DNA from: Pseudoflavonifractor sp902362925
Lineage (GTDB): Bacteria > Bacillota > Clostridia > Oscillospirales > Oscillospiraceae
Assembly (NCBI GenBank): GCA_902362925.1
Contig: CABIYL010000001.1
Direction: 5' to 3' (one strand)
Length of the DNA stretch: 64,000 bases
Shown: positions 7,708 through 16,277 of the stretch, one piece after another
How the letters are laid out: the number at the start of each line of letters is the position of its first letter
How positions within the stretch are numbered: the stretch's first letter is position 1
Notes under the pieces: model-generated
What the model was told of the DNA's origin: nothing
Databases searched by the model: none
Seen by the model: only the letters and a program-made list of their open reading frames with translations
Program-made: the position numbers and the translations under genes

Positions 7708-8553
7708 ATGCTGCGCACCAACTGCCGCCTGATGAACAAGGACGGCGAGCTGGCCTGCCTGCTGGCCTACGAGTGGACCCCCAACGAGTACAAGTATGAC
7801 TACGGCCACAAGAACGTGTATTACCGTGGCGACGAGGGCGAGATCTTCCGCTCCGGCGACAAGGGCGGCATGACCCCCACCGACCTGTACAACAGCATCC
7901 GCGCCTACAAGGCCCTGTGCATCCCCCACCACCCCGCCGCCGACTGGGGCATGGTGAGCGCCGCCACCGACTGGAACTTCCACGATCCCGAGGTGCAGCG
8001 CGCCGTGGAGATCTACTCCCGCCACGCCCCCTTCGAGGACTTCCCCTCCCGCTCCAAGTTCACCAAGAACATCAAGAAGATGGAGTACTGCAGCGTGCAG
8101 GACGCTCTGGCCCGTGGCTACCGGCTGGGCTTCACCGCCGGCAGCGACTCCCACCAGACCGAGCACGGCGTGGAGGGCGGCATTGTGGCCGCTTTCGTCC
8201 CCGCCCTCAAGCGTGAGTACGTGTGGGACGCCCTCTACAACCGCCTCACCTACGGCACCACCGGCGCCCGTATCCTGGTTTCCCTGAAGATCAACGGCGC
8301 CCCCATGGGCAGCGAGGTCAAGACCCTGGGCGACACCCCCGTCACCATCGAGGGCAGCGTGCTGGGCACCGACACCGTCACCGTGGAGCTGCTGCGGGAC
8401 AACCACGTCATCAAGTCCTGGGCCTGCGACGGCAACACCTGCGACTTCTCCCTGGAGGACTCCGCCGAGAGCGGCGCCTGCTACTACCTGCGGGTCACCC
8501 AGAAGGACGAGCACATGGCCTGGTCCAGCCCCATCTGGGTGGACCGCGCCTGA
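7708..8553 (+). CDS. C-terminal half of a DUF3604 / PHP-type phosphoesterase-like protein (5'-truncated)
   Basis: 281 residues resembling the second half of DUF3604 proteins, which are usually about 600 residues long. Recognisable landmarks are LAYEWTPNEYKYDYGHKNVY, CIPHHPA, a metal-ligand-like GSDSH, and the closing AWSSPIWV. The N-terminal PHP part with the HxH metal site is absent. An ATG at 7708 with AAGGAG 9 bp upstream could start translation. The same frame stays open back to 7681 and gives family-like sequence (GEKH before the Met), so the cut may lie slightly upstream. The gene before it ends at 7687. Either a deletion removed the 5' half or the assembly joined two contigs wrongly here. 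Activity is doubtful. Confidence 0.6.
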   Translation: MLRTNCRLMNKDGELACLLAYEWTPNEYKYDYGHKNVYYRGDEGEIFRSGDKGGMTPTDLYNSIRAYKALCIPHHPAADWGMVSAATDWNFHDPEVQRAVEIYSRHAPFEDFPSRSKFTKNIKKMEYCSVQDALARGYRLGFTAGSDSHQTEHGVEGGIVAAFVPALKREYVWDALYNRLTYGTTGARILVSLKINGAPMGSEVKTLGDTPVTIEGSVLGTDTVTVELLRDNHVIKSWACDGNTCDFSLEDSAESGACYYLRVTQKDEHMAWSSPIWVDRA

Positions 8554-8635
8554 CCCCTTTCCCTTTGCTATCCTCTCTCTCATATGGAGCCGTCCTGCCG
8601 TCCCTTCCTTCGGCGGGGCGGCTCCGACTCTAAAT

Positions 8636-8680
8636 AAAAAAGCTCCCCACAGTCCTGTTCCGGACTGTGGGGAGCTTTTT
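8636..8680. terminator. Bidirectional terminator
   Basis: An 18-20-bp stem (AAAAAAGCTCCCCACAGTCC at 8636-8655 with its complement at 8662-8680), a 6-nt loop, and A/T runs on both sides. It lies between the DUF3604-like fragment (+) and the LysR gene (-). A second imperfect hairpin lies at about 8586-8625. Confidence 0.9.
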
Positions 8681-8684
8681 GCTT

Positions 8685-9608
8685 TTATGGCTGTGGGGTT
8701 GGGTAGAGGGGGATGGGGTTGCGGGCATAGTACCCCTGGGCGTACCGGAGCAGCTTAGCTGGCAGGTCGTCCTCGCCGCAGTAGAGGGGCACGCAGCCGT
8801 AGAGGTAGCCCTCACAGGGCAGAATCAGCCGCCGGATGCGCACGTCCGGGTTGGTCACCCGCAGGGCCATACCCGAGTTCAGGGTGGCCACGCCGATGTT
8901 CTCCGTCATGGTGTTGATGATGTCCAGGTTGTGGCCGGAAGCCAGGGAGATACGGGGATGAATCTGGGTCAGGACGCAGCAGTAGTCAAAAAACTGCCGC
9001 ATGGCGTTCTCCGGCGAGCCGGTGATGAGGGCCTCTCCCGCCAGGGCCCGGAACTCCAGCGGACCCTCCTCCGCCGCCAGCGGGTGGGATTTGTGCATGG
9101 CGGCGTACATGTGGTCGGTGGTGATGCGGCTGGTGCGAAACAGATTCTCCGGAAAGGGGTTGATGAGAAAGGCCACGTCCAGCCGGTTGTGGAGCAGCTT
9201 CTGGATGCACTGCTCCTTGGACCACTCCTGAATCTCCACCTGTACCTCCGGGTGGCGCCGCTGGTACTCCAGCAGATAGTCCGCTCCGCCGCCGCTGGAG
9301 ATGCCGTAGGCAAAGCCGATGCGCAGCTGCTGCCGTCCGCTGCCTCCTGCGCTCAGGGCCAGTTGGGACTCCCGGTAGGTGTCAAAAATCTTCCGGTAAT
9401 AGGGGTAGAGCCGGTGGGCGGCCTCGGTGGGCTGGGCGCCCATGCGGCTGCGGTCAAAGAGGGTCTGACCCACCTCCGTCTCCAGAGCCCGGATCTGACG
9501 GCTCAGCCCCTGCTGGGTGATGAACAGGGTACGGCTGGCCCGGGAAAAGCTCCTGGCCTCATACAGGGTGAGAAACGCCTCGATTACCTTCATCTGCACC
9601 GACCGCAC
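8685..9608 (-). CDS. LysR-family transcriptional regulator
   Basis: About 307 residues (302 if ATG at 9593 is used, giving MKVIEAFLTLYEARSFSRAS; GTG at 9608 is the other candidate). The N-terminal winged helix-turn-helix includes SFSRASRTLFITQQGLSRQI. The rest is the two-lobed effector domain (about 90-300) of LysR regulators. It is divergent from the hypB-headed redox operon with a 155-bp intergenic region that holds two LysR-type palindromes, so it very likely controls that operon and itself. The inducer is unknown; given the operon it may be an unsaturated or electron-acceptor substrate. Confidence 0.92.
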   Translation of the reverse strand: MRSVQMKVIEAFLTLYEARSFSRASRTLFITQQGLSRQIRALETEVGQTLFDRSRMGAQPTEAAHRLYPYYRKIFDTYRESQLALSAGGSGRQQLRIGFAYGISSGGGADYLLEYQRRHPEVQVEIQEWSKEQCIQKLLHNRLDVAFLINPFPENLFRTSRITTDHMYAAMHKSHPLAAEEGPLEFRALAGEALITGSPENAMRQFFDYCCVLTQIHPRISLASGHNLDIINTMTENIGVATLNSGMALRVTNPDVRIRRLILPCEGYLYGCVPLYCGEDDLPAKLLRYAQGYYARNPIPLYPTPQP

Positions 9609-9645
9609 CCCCGTTTTCGAAGCATGAAATCTTCCCTTTCAATAT

Positions 9646-9679
9646 ACAACATTCTGTTGTGGACCGCAACGACAAGTTG
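9646..9679. promoter_or_regulatory. Paired LysR-type operator palindromes
   Basis: ACAAC-N5-GTTGT (9646-9660) and CAAC-N5-GTTG (9667-9679) have centres about 20 bp (two helical turns) apart. They lie about 45 to 75 bp upstream of the expected start site of the hypB promoter (9684-9712), the usual placement of LysR recognition and activation sites. Confidence 0.55.
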
Positions 9680-9683
9680 TTTC

Positions 9684-9712
9684 TTTACGGTCTCCGAAGC
9701 AACTGATACAAT
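9684..9712 (+). promoter_or_regulatory. Promoter of the hypB-headed redox operon
   Basis: A weak -35 TTTACG (9684-9689) and a good -10 TACAAT (9707-9712) with a 17-bp spacer. The poor -35 fits activation by the divergent LysR protein. Confidence 0.45.
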
Positions 9713-9763
9713 CTATGTAGATAATTTCACAATCTCTGCCGGAATGGAGGAGGCGTTGCCGCA

Positions 9764-10429
9764 ATGGCCTTTAAGGTGATTGAAATCAAGCAGGGAATTC
9801 TGGAGCACAATGACCGGGACGCAGAGCAGCTCCGGGGGCGGCTGAAGGAAAAGGGCGTGTTTCTGCTCAACCTGATGTCCAGCCCGGGCAGCGGAAAGAC
9901 CACCACCCTGATGGGCACCATCCCCAGGCTGCAGGAGAGGCTGCGGGTGGGGGTCATGGAGGCGGACATTGACTCCGACGTGGACGCCCGGACGGTGTCG
10001 GCCACCGGAGCCAGGGTCATCCAGCTCCACACCGGCGGCATGTGCCACCTGGACGCTGAGATGACCCGCCAGGGCCTGGAGGAGCTGGGCACCGAGGAGC
10101 TGGACCTCATCATCCTGGAGAATGTGGGCAATCTGGTGTGCCCGGCGGAGTTCGACACCGGCGCGGTGAAGAACGCAGTGATTCTCAGCGTGCCCGAGGG
10201 GGACGACAAGCCCCTGAAATACCCCCTGATGTTCACCGTGGCCGACGTGCTGCTGGTCAACAAGATGGACGCCGCCGCCTTCTTCGACTTTGACCTGGAG
10301 GCCCTGACCCAGCGGGTCCACGCCATCAACCCCAATGTGGAGATCATCCCCATCTCGGCCAAGACCGGGGAGGGCATGGACCGGTGGTGCGCCTGGCTGG
10401 AGGAGCAGGTGGCACAGTGGAAGAAATGA
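9764..10429 (+). CDS. hypB: Hydrogenase nickel incorporation protein HypB (GTPase)
   Basis: A 221-residue SIMIBI-class GTPase. The P-loop is MSSPGSGKTTT (about residues 38-48). The metal-site region reads GGMCHLDAEM, and ILENVGNLVCPAEFDTGA is the conserved switch segment. NKMD and the G5-like SAKTGEG complete the GTPase core. The N-terminal nickel motif (CxxCGC) and His-rich stretch of some HypBs are absent. HypB works with HypA to insert nickel into [NiFe]-hydrogenase and sometimes other nickel enzymes. Here hypA is three genes on and no hydrogenase, hypC-F or urease gene is near. It is the first gene of a six-gene operon under the divergent LysR regulator. AGGAGG lies 14-19 bp upstream of the start. 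Confidence 0.93.
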   Translation: MAFKVIEIKQGILEHNDRDAEQLRGRLKEKGVFLLNLMSSPGSGKTTTLMGTIPRLQERLRVGVMEADIDSDVDARTVSATGARVIQLHTGGMCHLDAEMTRQGLEELGTEELDLIILENVGNLVCPAEFDTGAVKNAVILSVPEGDDKPLKYPLMFTVADVLLVNKMDAAAFFDFDLEALTQRVHAINPNVEIIPISAKTGEGMDRWCAWLEEQVAQWKK

Positions 10430-10473
10430 CCGCCTGACACAGGCGGAACATCACGACAGGAGGGAACGCGAGA

Positions 10474-13149
10474 ATGGCAGCCAGAAAGAATATCATCAAG
10501 CTGGCAAAGAAAATCAGCGGCCCGGTGGCCATGCTCATCACCCTGGATGAGAACGCCCCGGAATACAAGGTCCTCAACTGCGTCGTCACCGACGAGATGG
10601 CCGAGGTGGCCCTGGCCATGGAGCTGCGCAAGCCCTTCCCCATCGAGACCATCGCAAAGCGGTGCGGGAAGCCGGTGGACGAGACCCAGCGGCTGGTGAA
10701 CCAGCTGGCCGAGGCCGGCGTGTGCATCTTCCACTCGGAAAACGGGGTGGACGTGTACGAGCTGCCCGTGTTTGTCCCCGGCGTCATGGAAAAGATGATG
10801 AACAACCGTGCCCAGTGCGAGAAGCACCCGGAGATTCCAGCCGGATTCGAGGAGTACGCCCGTCTGCGTGGCGGACTGCTCTCCCCCAAGCTGCCTGTGG
10901 GCGCGTCCCCCATGCGGGTCATCCCCATCCAGAGCGCCATCGACGGCGACAGCCACAGCGTGCCCTATGAGGAGGTAGCCACCATCCTCAACAAGAGCAC
11001 CCGCTTCGCCGTGGCCGACTGCTCCTGCCGCACCTCCCGCCGTCTGCTGGGCGAGGGCTGCGGCCATCTGGAGAAGGATATGTGCCTCCAGCTCAACGCC
11101 GGCGCCGAGTACTGCATCCGTACCGGCCGCGCCCGGGAGATCACCCGGGAGGAGGCCTTTGAGATCATCCGCAAGGCGGAGGAAAACGGCCTGATGCACT
11201 CGGTGCCCAACATCGACGGCGAGGAGACCTACGCCATCTGCAACTGCTGCGGCTGTGGGTGCTACGCCATCCGCAACGCCGCCTACTACAACGCCCCCGA
11301 CATGGTCCGCTCCAACTACGTGGCCCAGACCGACAGCGAGAAGTGCGTGGCCTGCGGCCAGTGCGTGGAAAACTGCCCGGTCAACGCCCTCAAGCTGGGT
11401 GAAAAGCTGTGCGGCACGGCGGAGGAGAAGCAGCCCGAGACCATCTCCCCCCGTGACCACGTCTGGTCCAAAGACCACTGGAACGTGGATTACCGGGAGA
11501 ACCGGGAGAACGTGATGGAGTCGGGCACCTCCCCCTGCAAGGCGGCCTGCCCCGCCCACATCGCCGTCCAGGGCTACATCAAGCTGGCCGCCCAAGGGCG
11601 GTACATGGAGGCCCTGGAGCTTATCAAGAAGGAGAATCCATTCCCCGCCGTGTGCGGCCGCATCTGCCCCCGCAGCTGCGAGAGCGCCTGCACCCGGGGC
11701 GATGTGGATGAGCCGGTGGCCGTGGACGAGATCAAGAAGTTCATCGCCGACCGGGAGCTGTCCCGCTCGGACCGCTTCATCCCCCCCAAGGCCCACGACT
11801 ACGGCAAGTCCATCGCCGTCATCGGCGCCGGTCCCGCCGGTCTGAGCTGCGCCTACTTCCTGGCGGTGGACGGCTACCGGGTCACCGTGTTTGAAAAGGA
11901 GCAGGTGCTGGGCGGCATGCTCACCCTAGGCATCCCCTCCTTCCGCCTGGAGCGGCAGATCATCGAGGCGGAAATCGACATCCTGCGGGACCTGGGCGTC
12001 ACCTTCCGCACCGGCGTGGAGGTGGGCCGGGACCTGACCCTGGACGACCTGCGTGCCCAGGGCTTTGAGGCCTTCTATGTGGCCATCGGCGCCCAGGGCG
12101 GCAAGACCCTGGGTCTGGCCGGTGAGGACGCCCAGGGCGTCATGACCGGCGTGGACTTCCTCCGCTCCATCAACCTGGGCAAGGGCCAGCCCCTCCACGG
12201 CAAGGTGCTGGTGGTGGGCGGCGGCAACGTGGCCATCGACGTGGCCCGTGCCGCAGTCCGGGAGCAGGCCCAGTCGGTGGACATGTACTGCCTGGAGAGC
12301 CGGGAGGAGATGCCCGCGCTGGACGAGGAGATTGAGGAGGCCGAGAGCGAAGCCATCACCATCCACAACGGCTGGGGTCCCAAGCGTCTGGCGGTTAAGG
12401 ACGGCAAAATCCAGGCCGTGGAGTTCATGCGCTGCCTGTCCGTCTTTGACGAGAACCACCGCTTCTCCCCCAAATACGATGAGAATGACACCGTCACCGT
12501 GGCGGCCGACTGGGTGCTGCTGAGTATCGGCCAGGAGATCCGCTGGGGCGGACTGCTGGAGGGCAGCGGCGTGGAGCTGGGCCGTGGCAGGACCGCCCAG
12601 GCCGACCCCCTCACCTGGCAGACCGGCCAGCCCGACGTGTTTGTGGGCGGCGACTGCTGCACCGGCCCCAAGTTCGCCATTGACGCCATCGCCTCGGGCA
12701 AGCAGGGCGCCATCTCCATCCACCGCTTCGTGTGGGAGGGCGTGAGCATGACCGCCGGACGGGACCGGCGGGTGTACAAGCCCCTGGACAAGGCTTCCGC
12801 CAGCCTGGAGAGTTTTGACCGGATGCCCCGCCAGCGTCCCCAGCACAAGGCCCTGCCCAAGGACAGCTTCCAGGACGGCCGGTGCACCTTTACCGAGGAG
12901 CAGCTGCGGCGTGAGACCGAGCGGTGCCTGGGCTGCGGCGCGGTGGTGCTCAACCAGGAGATGTGCATCGGCTGCGGCCAGTGCACCACCAAGTGCAAGT
13001 TCGACGCCATCCACCTTGTCAAAAAGTACAATGTAACCTACAATACCTATGAGCAGATCCCCCTGAAAATGACCCCCAACATGGTCAAGCGGGTGGGCAA
13101 GATCGCCGTGCGCTCCGTCAAGGACGCCATCACCGGCAAGGGGAAATAA
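10474..13149 (+). CDS. Large iron-sulfur/flavin oxidoreductase (GltD-like with extra N-terminal Fe-S module)
   Basis: An 891-residue multidomain protein. Residues 1-95 look like a winged-helix/DUF domain. A Cys-rich module (about 183-263, with CSC, CGH and CNCCGCGC) precedes a 4Fe-4S ferredoxin motif CVACGQCVENCP (291-302). Then comes a glutamate-synthase-small-subunit-like unit: the Fe-S helical domain (about 353-425, CKAACP and CGRICPRSCESAC), FAD site IGAGPAGLSCA (about 450) and NAD(P) site VVGGGNVAIDVARA. A C-terminal ferredoxin follows (CIGCGQCTTKC). Such GltD-like chains move electrons between NAD(P)H, flavin and ferredoxin. The likely role is to feed the operon's reductases. It lies between hypB and hypA. 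Confidence 0.85.
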   Translation: MAARKNIIKLAKKISGPVAMLITLDENAPEYKVLNCVVTDEMAEVALAMELRKPFPIETIAKRCGKPVDETQRLVNQLAEAGVCIFHSENGVDVYELPVFVPGVMEKMMNNRAQCEKHPEIPAGFEEYARLRGGLLSPKLPVGASPMRVIPIQSAIDGDSHSVPYEEVATILNKSTRFAVADCSCRTSRRLLGEGCGHLEKDMCLQLNAGAEYCIRTGRAREITREEAFEIIRKAEENGLMHSVPNIDGEETYAICNCCGCGCYAIRNAAYYNAPDMVRSNYVAQTDSEKCVACGQCVENCPVNALKLGEKLCGTAEEKQPETISPRDHVWSKDHWNVDYRENRENVMESGTSPCKAACPAHIAVQGYIKLAAQGRYMEALELIKKENPFPAVCGRICPRSCESACTRGDVDEPVAVDEIKKFIADRELSRSDRFIPPKAHDYGKSIAVIGAGPAGLSCAYFLAVDGYRVTVFEKEQVLGGMLTLGIPSFRLERQIIEAEIDILRDLGVTFRTGVEVGRDLTLDDLRAQGFEAFYVAIGAQGGKTLGLAGEDAQGVMTGVDFLRSINLGKGQPLHGKVLVVGGGNVAIDVARAAVREQAQSVDMYCLESREEMPALDEEIEEAESEAITIHNGWGPKRLAVKDGKIQAVEFMRCLSVFDENHRFSPKYDENDTVTVAADWVLLSIGQEIRWGGLLEGSGVELGRGRTAQADPLTWQTGQPDVFVGGDCCTGPKFAIDAIASGKQGAISIHRFVWEGVSMTAGRDRRVYKPLDKASASLESFDRMPRQRPQHKALPKDSFQDGRCTFTEEQLRRETERCLGCGAVVLNQEMCIGCGQCTTKCKFDAIHLVKKYNVTYNTYEQIPLKMTPNMVKRVGKIAVRSVKDAITGKGK

Positions 13150-13175
13150 ACCGCCCGGGAAGGAGAGTGCGCCCC

Positions 13176-13523
13176 ATGCATGAGCTGGGTCTGGTGTTCC
13201 AGATGGCAAAGGTGGTGGAGGAGTCCCTGGCTGGGGAGGAGGATATCACCGCCATCGACACGGTGGTGGTGGAGATCGGCGAGATCTCCTCGGTGGTGCC
13301 CCACTACTTTGAGTCCTGCTTCCCGGCGGCCGCCTCCCGGTGCCCCCTGTTTGAGGGGGCCAGGCTGGTCATCGAAAAAATCCCCGCCGTGGCCCGCTGC
13401 AAGAACTGCGGAACCGTGTTCCCCGTGGTGGAGCACGAGGGCTACTGCCCCGACTGCGGCAGCTTTGACAAGGATCTGCTCAGCGGACGGGAATTCAACA
13501 TCAAGGAGGTCGTGGTCCGCTGA
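13176..13523 (+). CDS. hypA: Hydrogenase nickel incorporation protein HypA
   Basis: A 115-residue protein. The start ATG at 13176 gives MHELGLV, matching the conserved N-terminal MHE whose backbone and His bind nickel. A zinc-ribbon has two CxxC pairs (CKNC and CPDC) in the C-terminal half. Length and motifs are typical of HypA/HybF. HypA accepts nickel and passes it, with HypB, to the client enzyme. It sits inside an operon of flavin and Fe-S oxidoreductases rather than with a hydrogenase, so the client is unknown. AAGGAGAG precedes the start. Confidence 0.93.
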   Translation: MHELGLVFQMAKVVEESLAGEEDITAIDTVVVEIGEISSVVPHYFESCFPAAASRCPLFEGARLVIEKIPAVARCKNCGTVFPVVEHEGYCPDCGSFDKDLLSGREFNIKEVVVR

Positions 13524-13551
13524 GGACCCGACACCGATACAGGAGGTTTCC

Positions 13552-15102
13552 ATGGATAAACAAGATATCAGGCACTATGACGTGGTGGTCATCGGCGCCG
13601 GCAACGGCGGCCTGACCGCCGCCATCCGGGTGCTCCAGGGCGGGTATTCCTGCCTGCTGCTGGAGAAGCACAACCTGCCCGGCGGCTTTGCCACCAGCTT
13701 CAAGCGGGGCCGCTTCGAGTTCGAGGCCAGCCTCCACGAGCTCAACGACTTCGGCTCCCCTGAGGAGCCCGGCGACATCCGCACCCTGTTCCGCAGCCTG
13801 GGCGTGGAGGACAAGATCGACTGGATCCGCATCCCCGAGGCCTACCACCTCATCACCACCGACAAGAAGTATGACTGCGAGATGCCATTCGGCATTGACG
13901 CCTTCATCAATAAAATGGAGGAGTATGTCCCTGGCTCCCGCAAGTCCATGACCGACTTCTTCGACCTGTGCAACGAGGTGCGGGACGCCCAGACCTACTC
14001 CAACTCGGTCAACGGCAACACCGACTCCAATTATATGAAGTCCCACTTCCCCAACTTCATCAAGGCGGGCAGCTACTCGGTCAACGAGGTGCTGGAGTCC
14101 CTGAAGATGCCCCAGAAGGCCCGTGACATTCTCAACGCCTACTGGTGCTACCTGGGCGTGGACTGCGACCGCATGAGCTTCCTGCACTATGGCTCCATGG
14201 TCATCCGGTACATCACCCGGGACGCCTGGATGCCCAGAATGCGCTCCCACGAGATCAGCCTGGCCATGGACCAGCGGATCCGGGAGCTGGGCGGCCACAT
14301 CTGGTACCACTCCGAGGCCGAGACCATCCTCACCGACGACAACAACGCCATCCGGGGCGTCCGCCTCACTGACGGCACCGAGATCGCCACCCGCCACGTC
14401 ATTGCCAACTGCTCTCCCCACCTGGTGTTCGGCAAGATGCTGGAGAAGAAGTCGGTCACCGAGCAGATGATCCGGGCCACCAACTCCCGCACCTTTGCCG
14501 GCCGTGGCTTCACCCTGTTCCTGGGCCTGAACAAGTCCGCCGAGGAGCTGGGCATCAAGAGCCACAACTACTTCATCTACGACACCGCCGACTCGGTGAA
14601 GCAGTACGACCTGATGCGCAAGGTGGACACCAACCACGTCCAAGCCACCGTCTGCCTCAACAACGCCTTCCCCGAGTGCTCCCCGCCGGGCACCTGCATG
14701 ATGTACTTCACCACCATGTTCATGTCCGACGACTGGGGCAATGTGAGCGAAACCGAGTACTTCAAGGCCAAGGACAAGGTGGCCGACGACATGATCCGAG
14801 TCTTTGAGCGGGAGACCGGCTGCAAGATACGGGACGCCATCGAGGAGATCGCCGTGGCCTCCCCCACCACCTACGCCCGGTACTGCGGCCATCCCCAGGG
14901 CGTCATCTACGGCTATGAGACCGCCGAGTGGGACAGCCTCATGCCCCGCATGATGATGATGAAGGAGGACGCCGCCCTCTCTCCCGGCCTCCGGTTCGCC
15001 GGCGGCTACGCCATGCGCTCCAGCGGCTATTCCAGCTCCTACGTCTCCGGCGACCTGTCCGGCCGCCAGACCGTGGGCGATCTCAAGCGGGAGGTGAAGT
15101 GA
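13552..15102 (+). CDS. FAD-dependent oxidoreductase, CrtI/phytoene-desaturase-like
   Basis: 516 residues. The start ATG at 13552 follows AGGAGG by 6 bp. The N-terminal dinucleotide fold is VVIGAGNGGLTAAIRVLQ (about 11-28) with the CrtI-type LLEKHNLPGGFATSF following. The C-terminal FAD-contacting segment is FAGGYAMRSSGYSSS with a final SGRQTVGDL. This matches the COG1233 family of carotenoid desaturases, retinol saturases and related enoate oxidoreductases. No carotenoid genes are present, so it probably reduces or oxidises another unsaturated compound. The gene ends one base before the next start at 15104, so the two are coupled. Confidence 0.82.
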   Translation: MDKQDIRHYDVVVIGAGNGGLTAAIRVLQGGYSCLLLEKHNLPGGFATSFKRGRFEFEASLHELNDFGSPEEPGDIRTLFRSLGVEDKIDWIRIPEAYHLITTDKKYDCEMPFGIDAFINKMEEYVPGSRKSMTDFFDLCNEVRDAQTYSNSVNGNTDSNYMKSHFPNFIKAGSYSVNEVLESLKMPQKARDILNAYWCYLGVDCDRMSFLHYGSMVIRYITRDAWMPRMRSHEISLAMDQRIRELGGHIWYHSEAETILTDDNNAIRGVRLTDGTEIATRHVIANCSPHLVFGKMLEKKSVTEQMIRATNSRTFAGRGFTLFLGLNKSAEELGIKSHNYFIYDTADSVKQYDLMRKVDTNHVQATVCLNNAFPECSPPGTCMMYFTTMFMSDDWGNVSETEYFKAKDKVADDMIRVFERETGCKIRDAIEEIAVASPTTYARYCGHPQGVIYGYETAEWDSLMPRMMMMKEDAALSPGLRFAGGYAMRSSGYSSSYVSGDLSGRQTVGDLKREVK

Positions 15103-15103
15103 G

Positions 15104-16264
15104 ATGAACTTCAAGAGACAGATTTTTGGTTTTATGGACATGCTCCGGTTCAAAAAGCTGGTGCCCAACCGCCGGGCGGCCCTGGCCGCCGGCTCCAACG
15201 CCCCCCTGCCCACCTCCTACCGCACCAATGAGCTGGCCAAGGCCCTCCACCCCGGTGAGATGGAGGTGGAGGTGACCGCCGTCCGCCCCCTCACCAGCAG
15301 CATGACCGAGCTCACCTTCAAGCGGGTGGACGCCTCCGCCTTCCCCTTCTTCCGGGCCGGACAGTATGTGTCCATCCGGGGTCAGGTGGGCGGCAGTCTG
15401 GTCAGCCGCCCCTACTCCATCGCCTCCAGCCCCAGAGAGGCCCTGGAGAACAAGCTGGTGCTGGGCGTGGAGAATGCCGGGTTCTTCTCCGGCTACCTGA
15501 ACAAGCAGGTGTCCGTGGGCGACCGGTTCGCCATGACCGAGCCCTCCGGCGAGTTCCACTATGAGACCCTGCGGGACAAAAAGCGCATCGTCTGCATTGC
15601 CGGCGGCGCCGGTATCACCCCCTTCCTCTCCATGGCCAAGAGCATGGCCGAGGGGGATGAGGACTATGAGATGACCCTGTTCTACGGCGCCCGGGACGAG
15701 CAGCGCATCGCCTACAAGCAGGAGCTGGATGCCCTGGCCGCCAAGGGCCTGCGGGTGGTGTACGTGCTCAGCGATGAGGAGCGCCCCGGCTATGAGCACG
15801 GCTTTGTGTCCGCCCAGCTGCTGGAGAAGTACGTGGACATCCGGGACGTGACCTTCTTCCTCTGCGGCCCCCAGGCCATGTACAGCTTTGTGCTCAAGGA
15901 GCTGGCCCCCTACAATCTGCCGGTGAAGGCCGTCCGCAAGGACGCCACTTTCTGCGGTGACCGTGAGGTGGCCAAGCCCCGCTCCTTCCGCCTCACCGTC
16001 CGCATCCGGGACCAGGTGTACACCGTGGACGCGGCGGAGAATGAGACTCTGCTCACCGCCATGGAGCGCGCCGGGATTCCCGCGCCCAACAAGTGCCGTG
16101 CCGGCGGCTGCGGCTACTGCCACAGCAAGTGGCTGAGCGGCGAGTTTGTGGTGGCTGACGGCCGGGACGGCCGCCGGGAGGCTGACCGGAAGTTCGGCTT
16201 CGTCCACCCCTGCGTCACCTACCCCCTGAGCGACATGGAGATTGACGTGCCTCCGGCAGAATAA
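15104..16264 (+). CDS. Ferredoxin-NAD(P)H reductase-type flavoprotein with C-terminal 2Fe-2S domain
   Basis: 386 residues. An FNR-like barrel (about 45-145) has the flavin motif RPYSIASSP, and the NAD(P) domain starts at CIAGGAGITPFLSMAKSMA with the later FLCGPQAMY. The last ~90 residues form a plant-type 2Fe-2S ferredoxin: CRAGGCGYC gives C-x4-C-x2-C and HPC supplies the fourth Cys. The N-terminus (1-40) is an extra basic segment. This is the layout of oxygenase/reductase electron-transfer components. In an anaerobe it most likely shuttles electrons from NAD(P)H to the neighbouring reductases. It starts 1 bp after the previous stop. Confidence 0.88.
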   Translation: MNFKRQIFGFMDMLRFKKLVPNRRAALAAGSNAPLPTSYRTNELAKALHPGEMEVEVTAVRPLTSSMTELTFKRVDASAFPFFRAGQYVSIRGQVGGSLVSRPYSIASSPREALENKLVLGVENAGFFSGYLNKQVSVGDRFAMTEPSGEFHYETLRDKKRIVCIAGGAGITPFLSMAKSMAEGDEDYEMTLFYGARDEQRIAYKQELDALAAKGLRVVYVLSDEERPGYEHGFVSAQLLEKYVDIRDVTFFLCGPQAMYSFVLKELAPYNLPVKAVRKDATFCGDREVAKPRSFRLTVRIRDQVYTVDAAENETLLTAMERAGIPAPNKCRAGGCGYCHSKWLSGEFVVADGRDGRREADRKFGFVHPCVTYPLSDMEIDVPPAE

Positions 16265-16277
16265 GGGAGGATACAGC

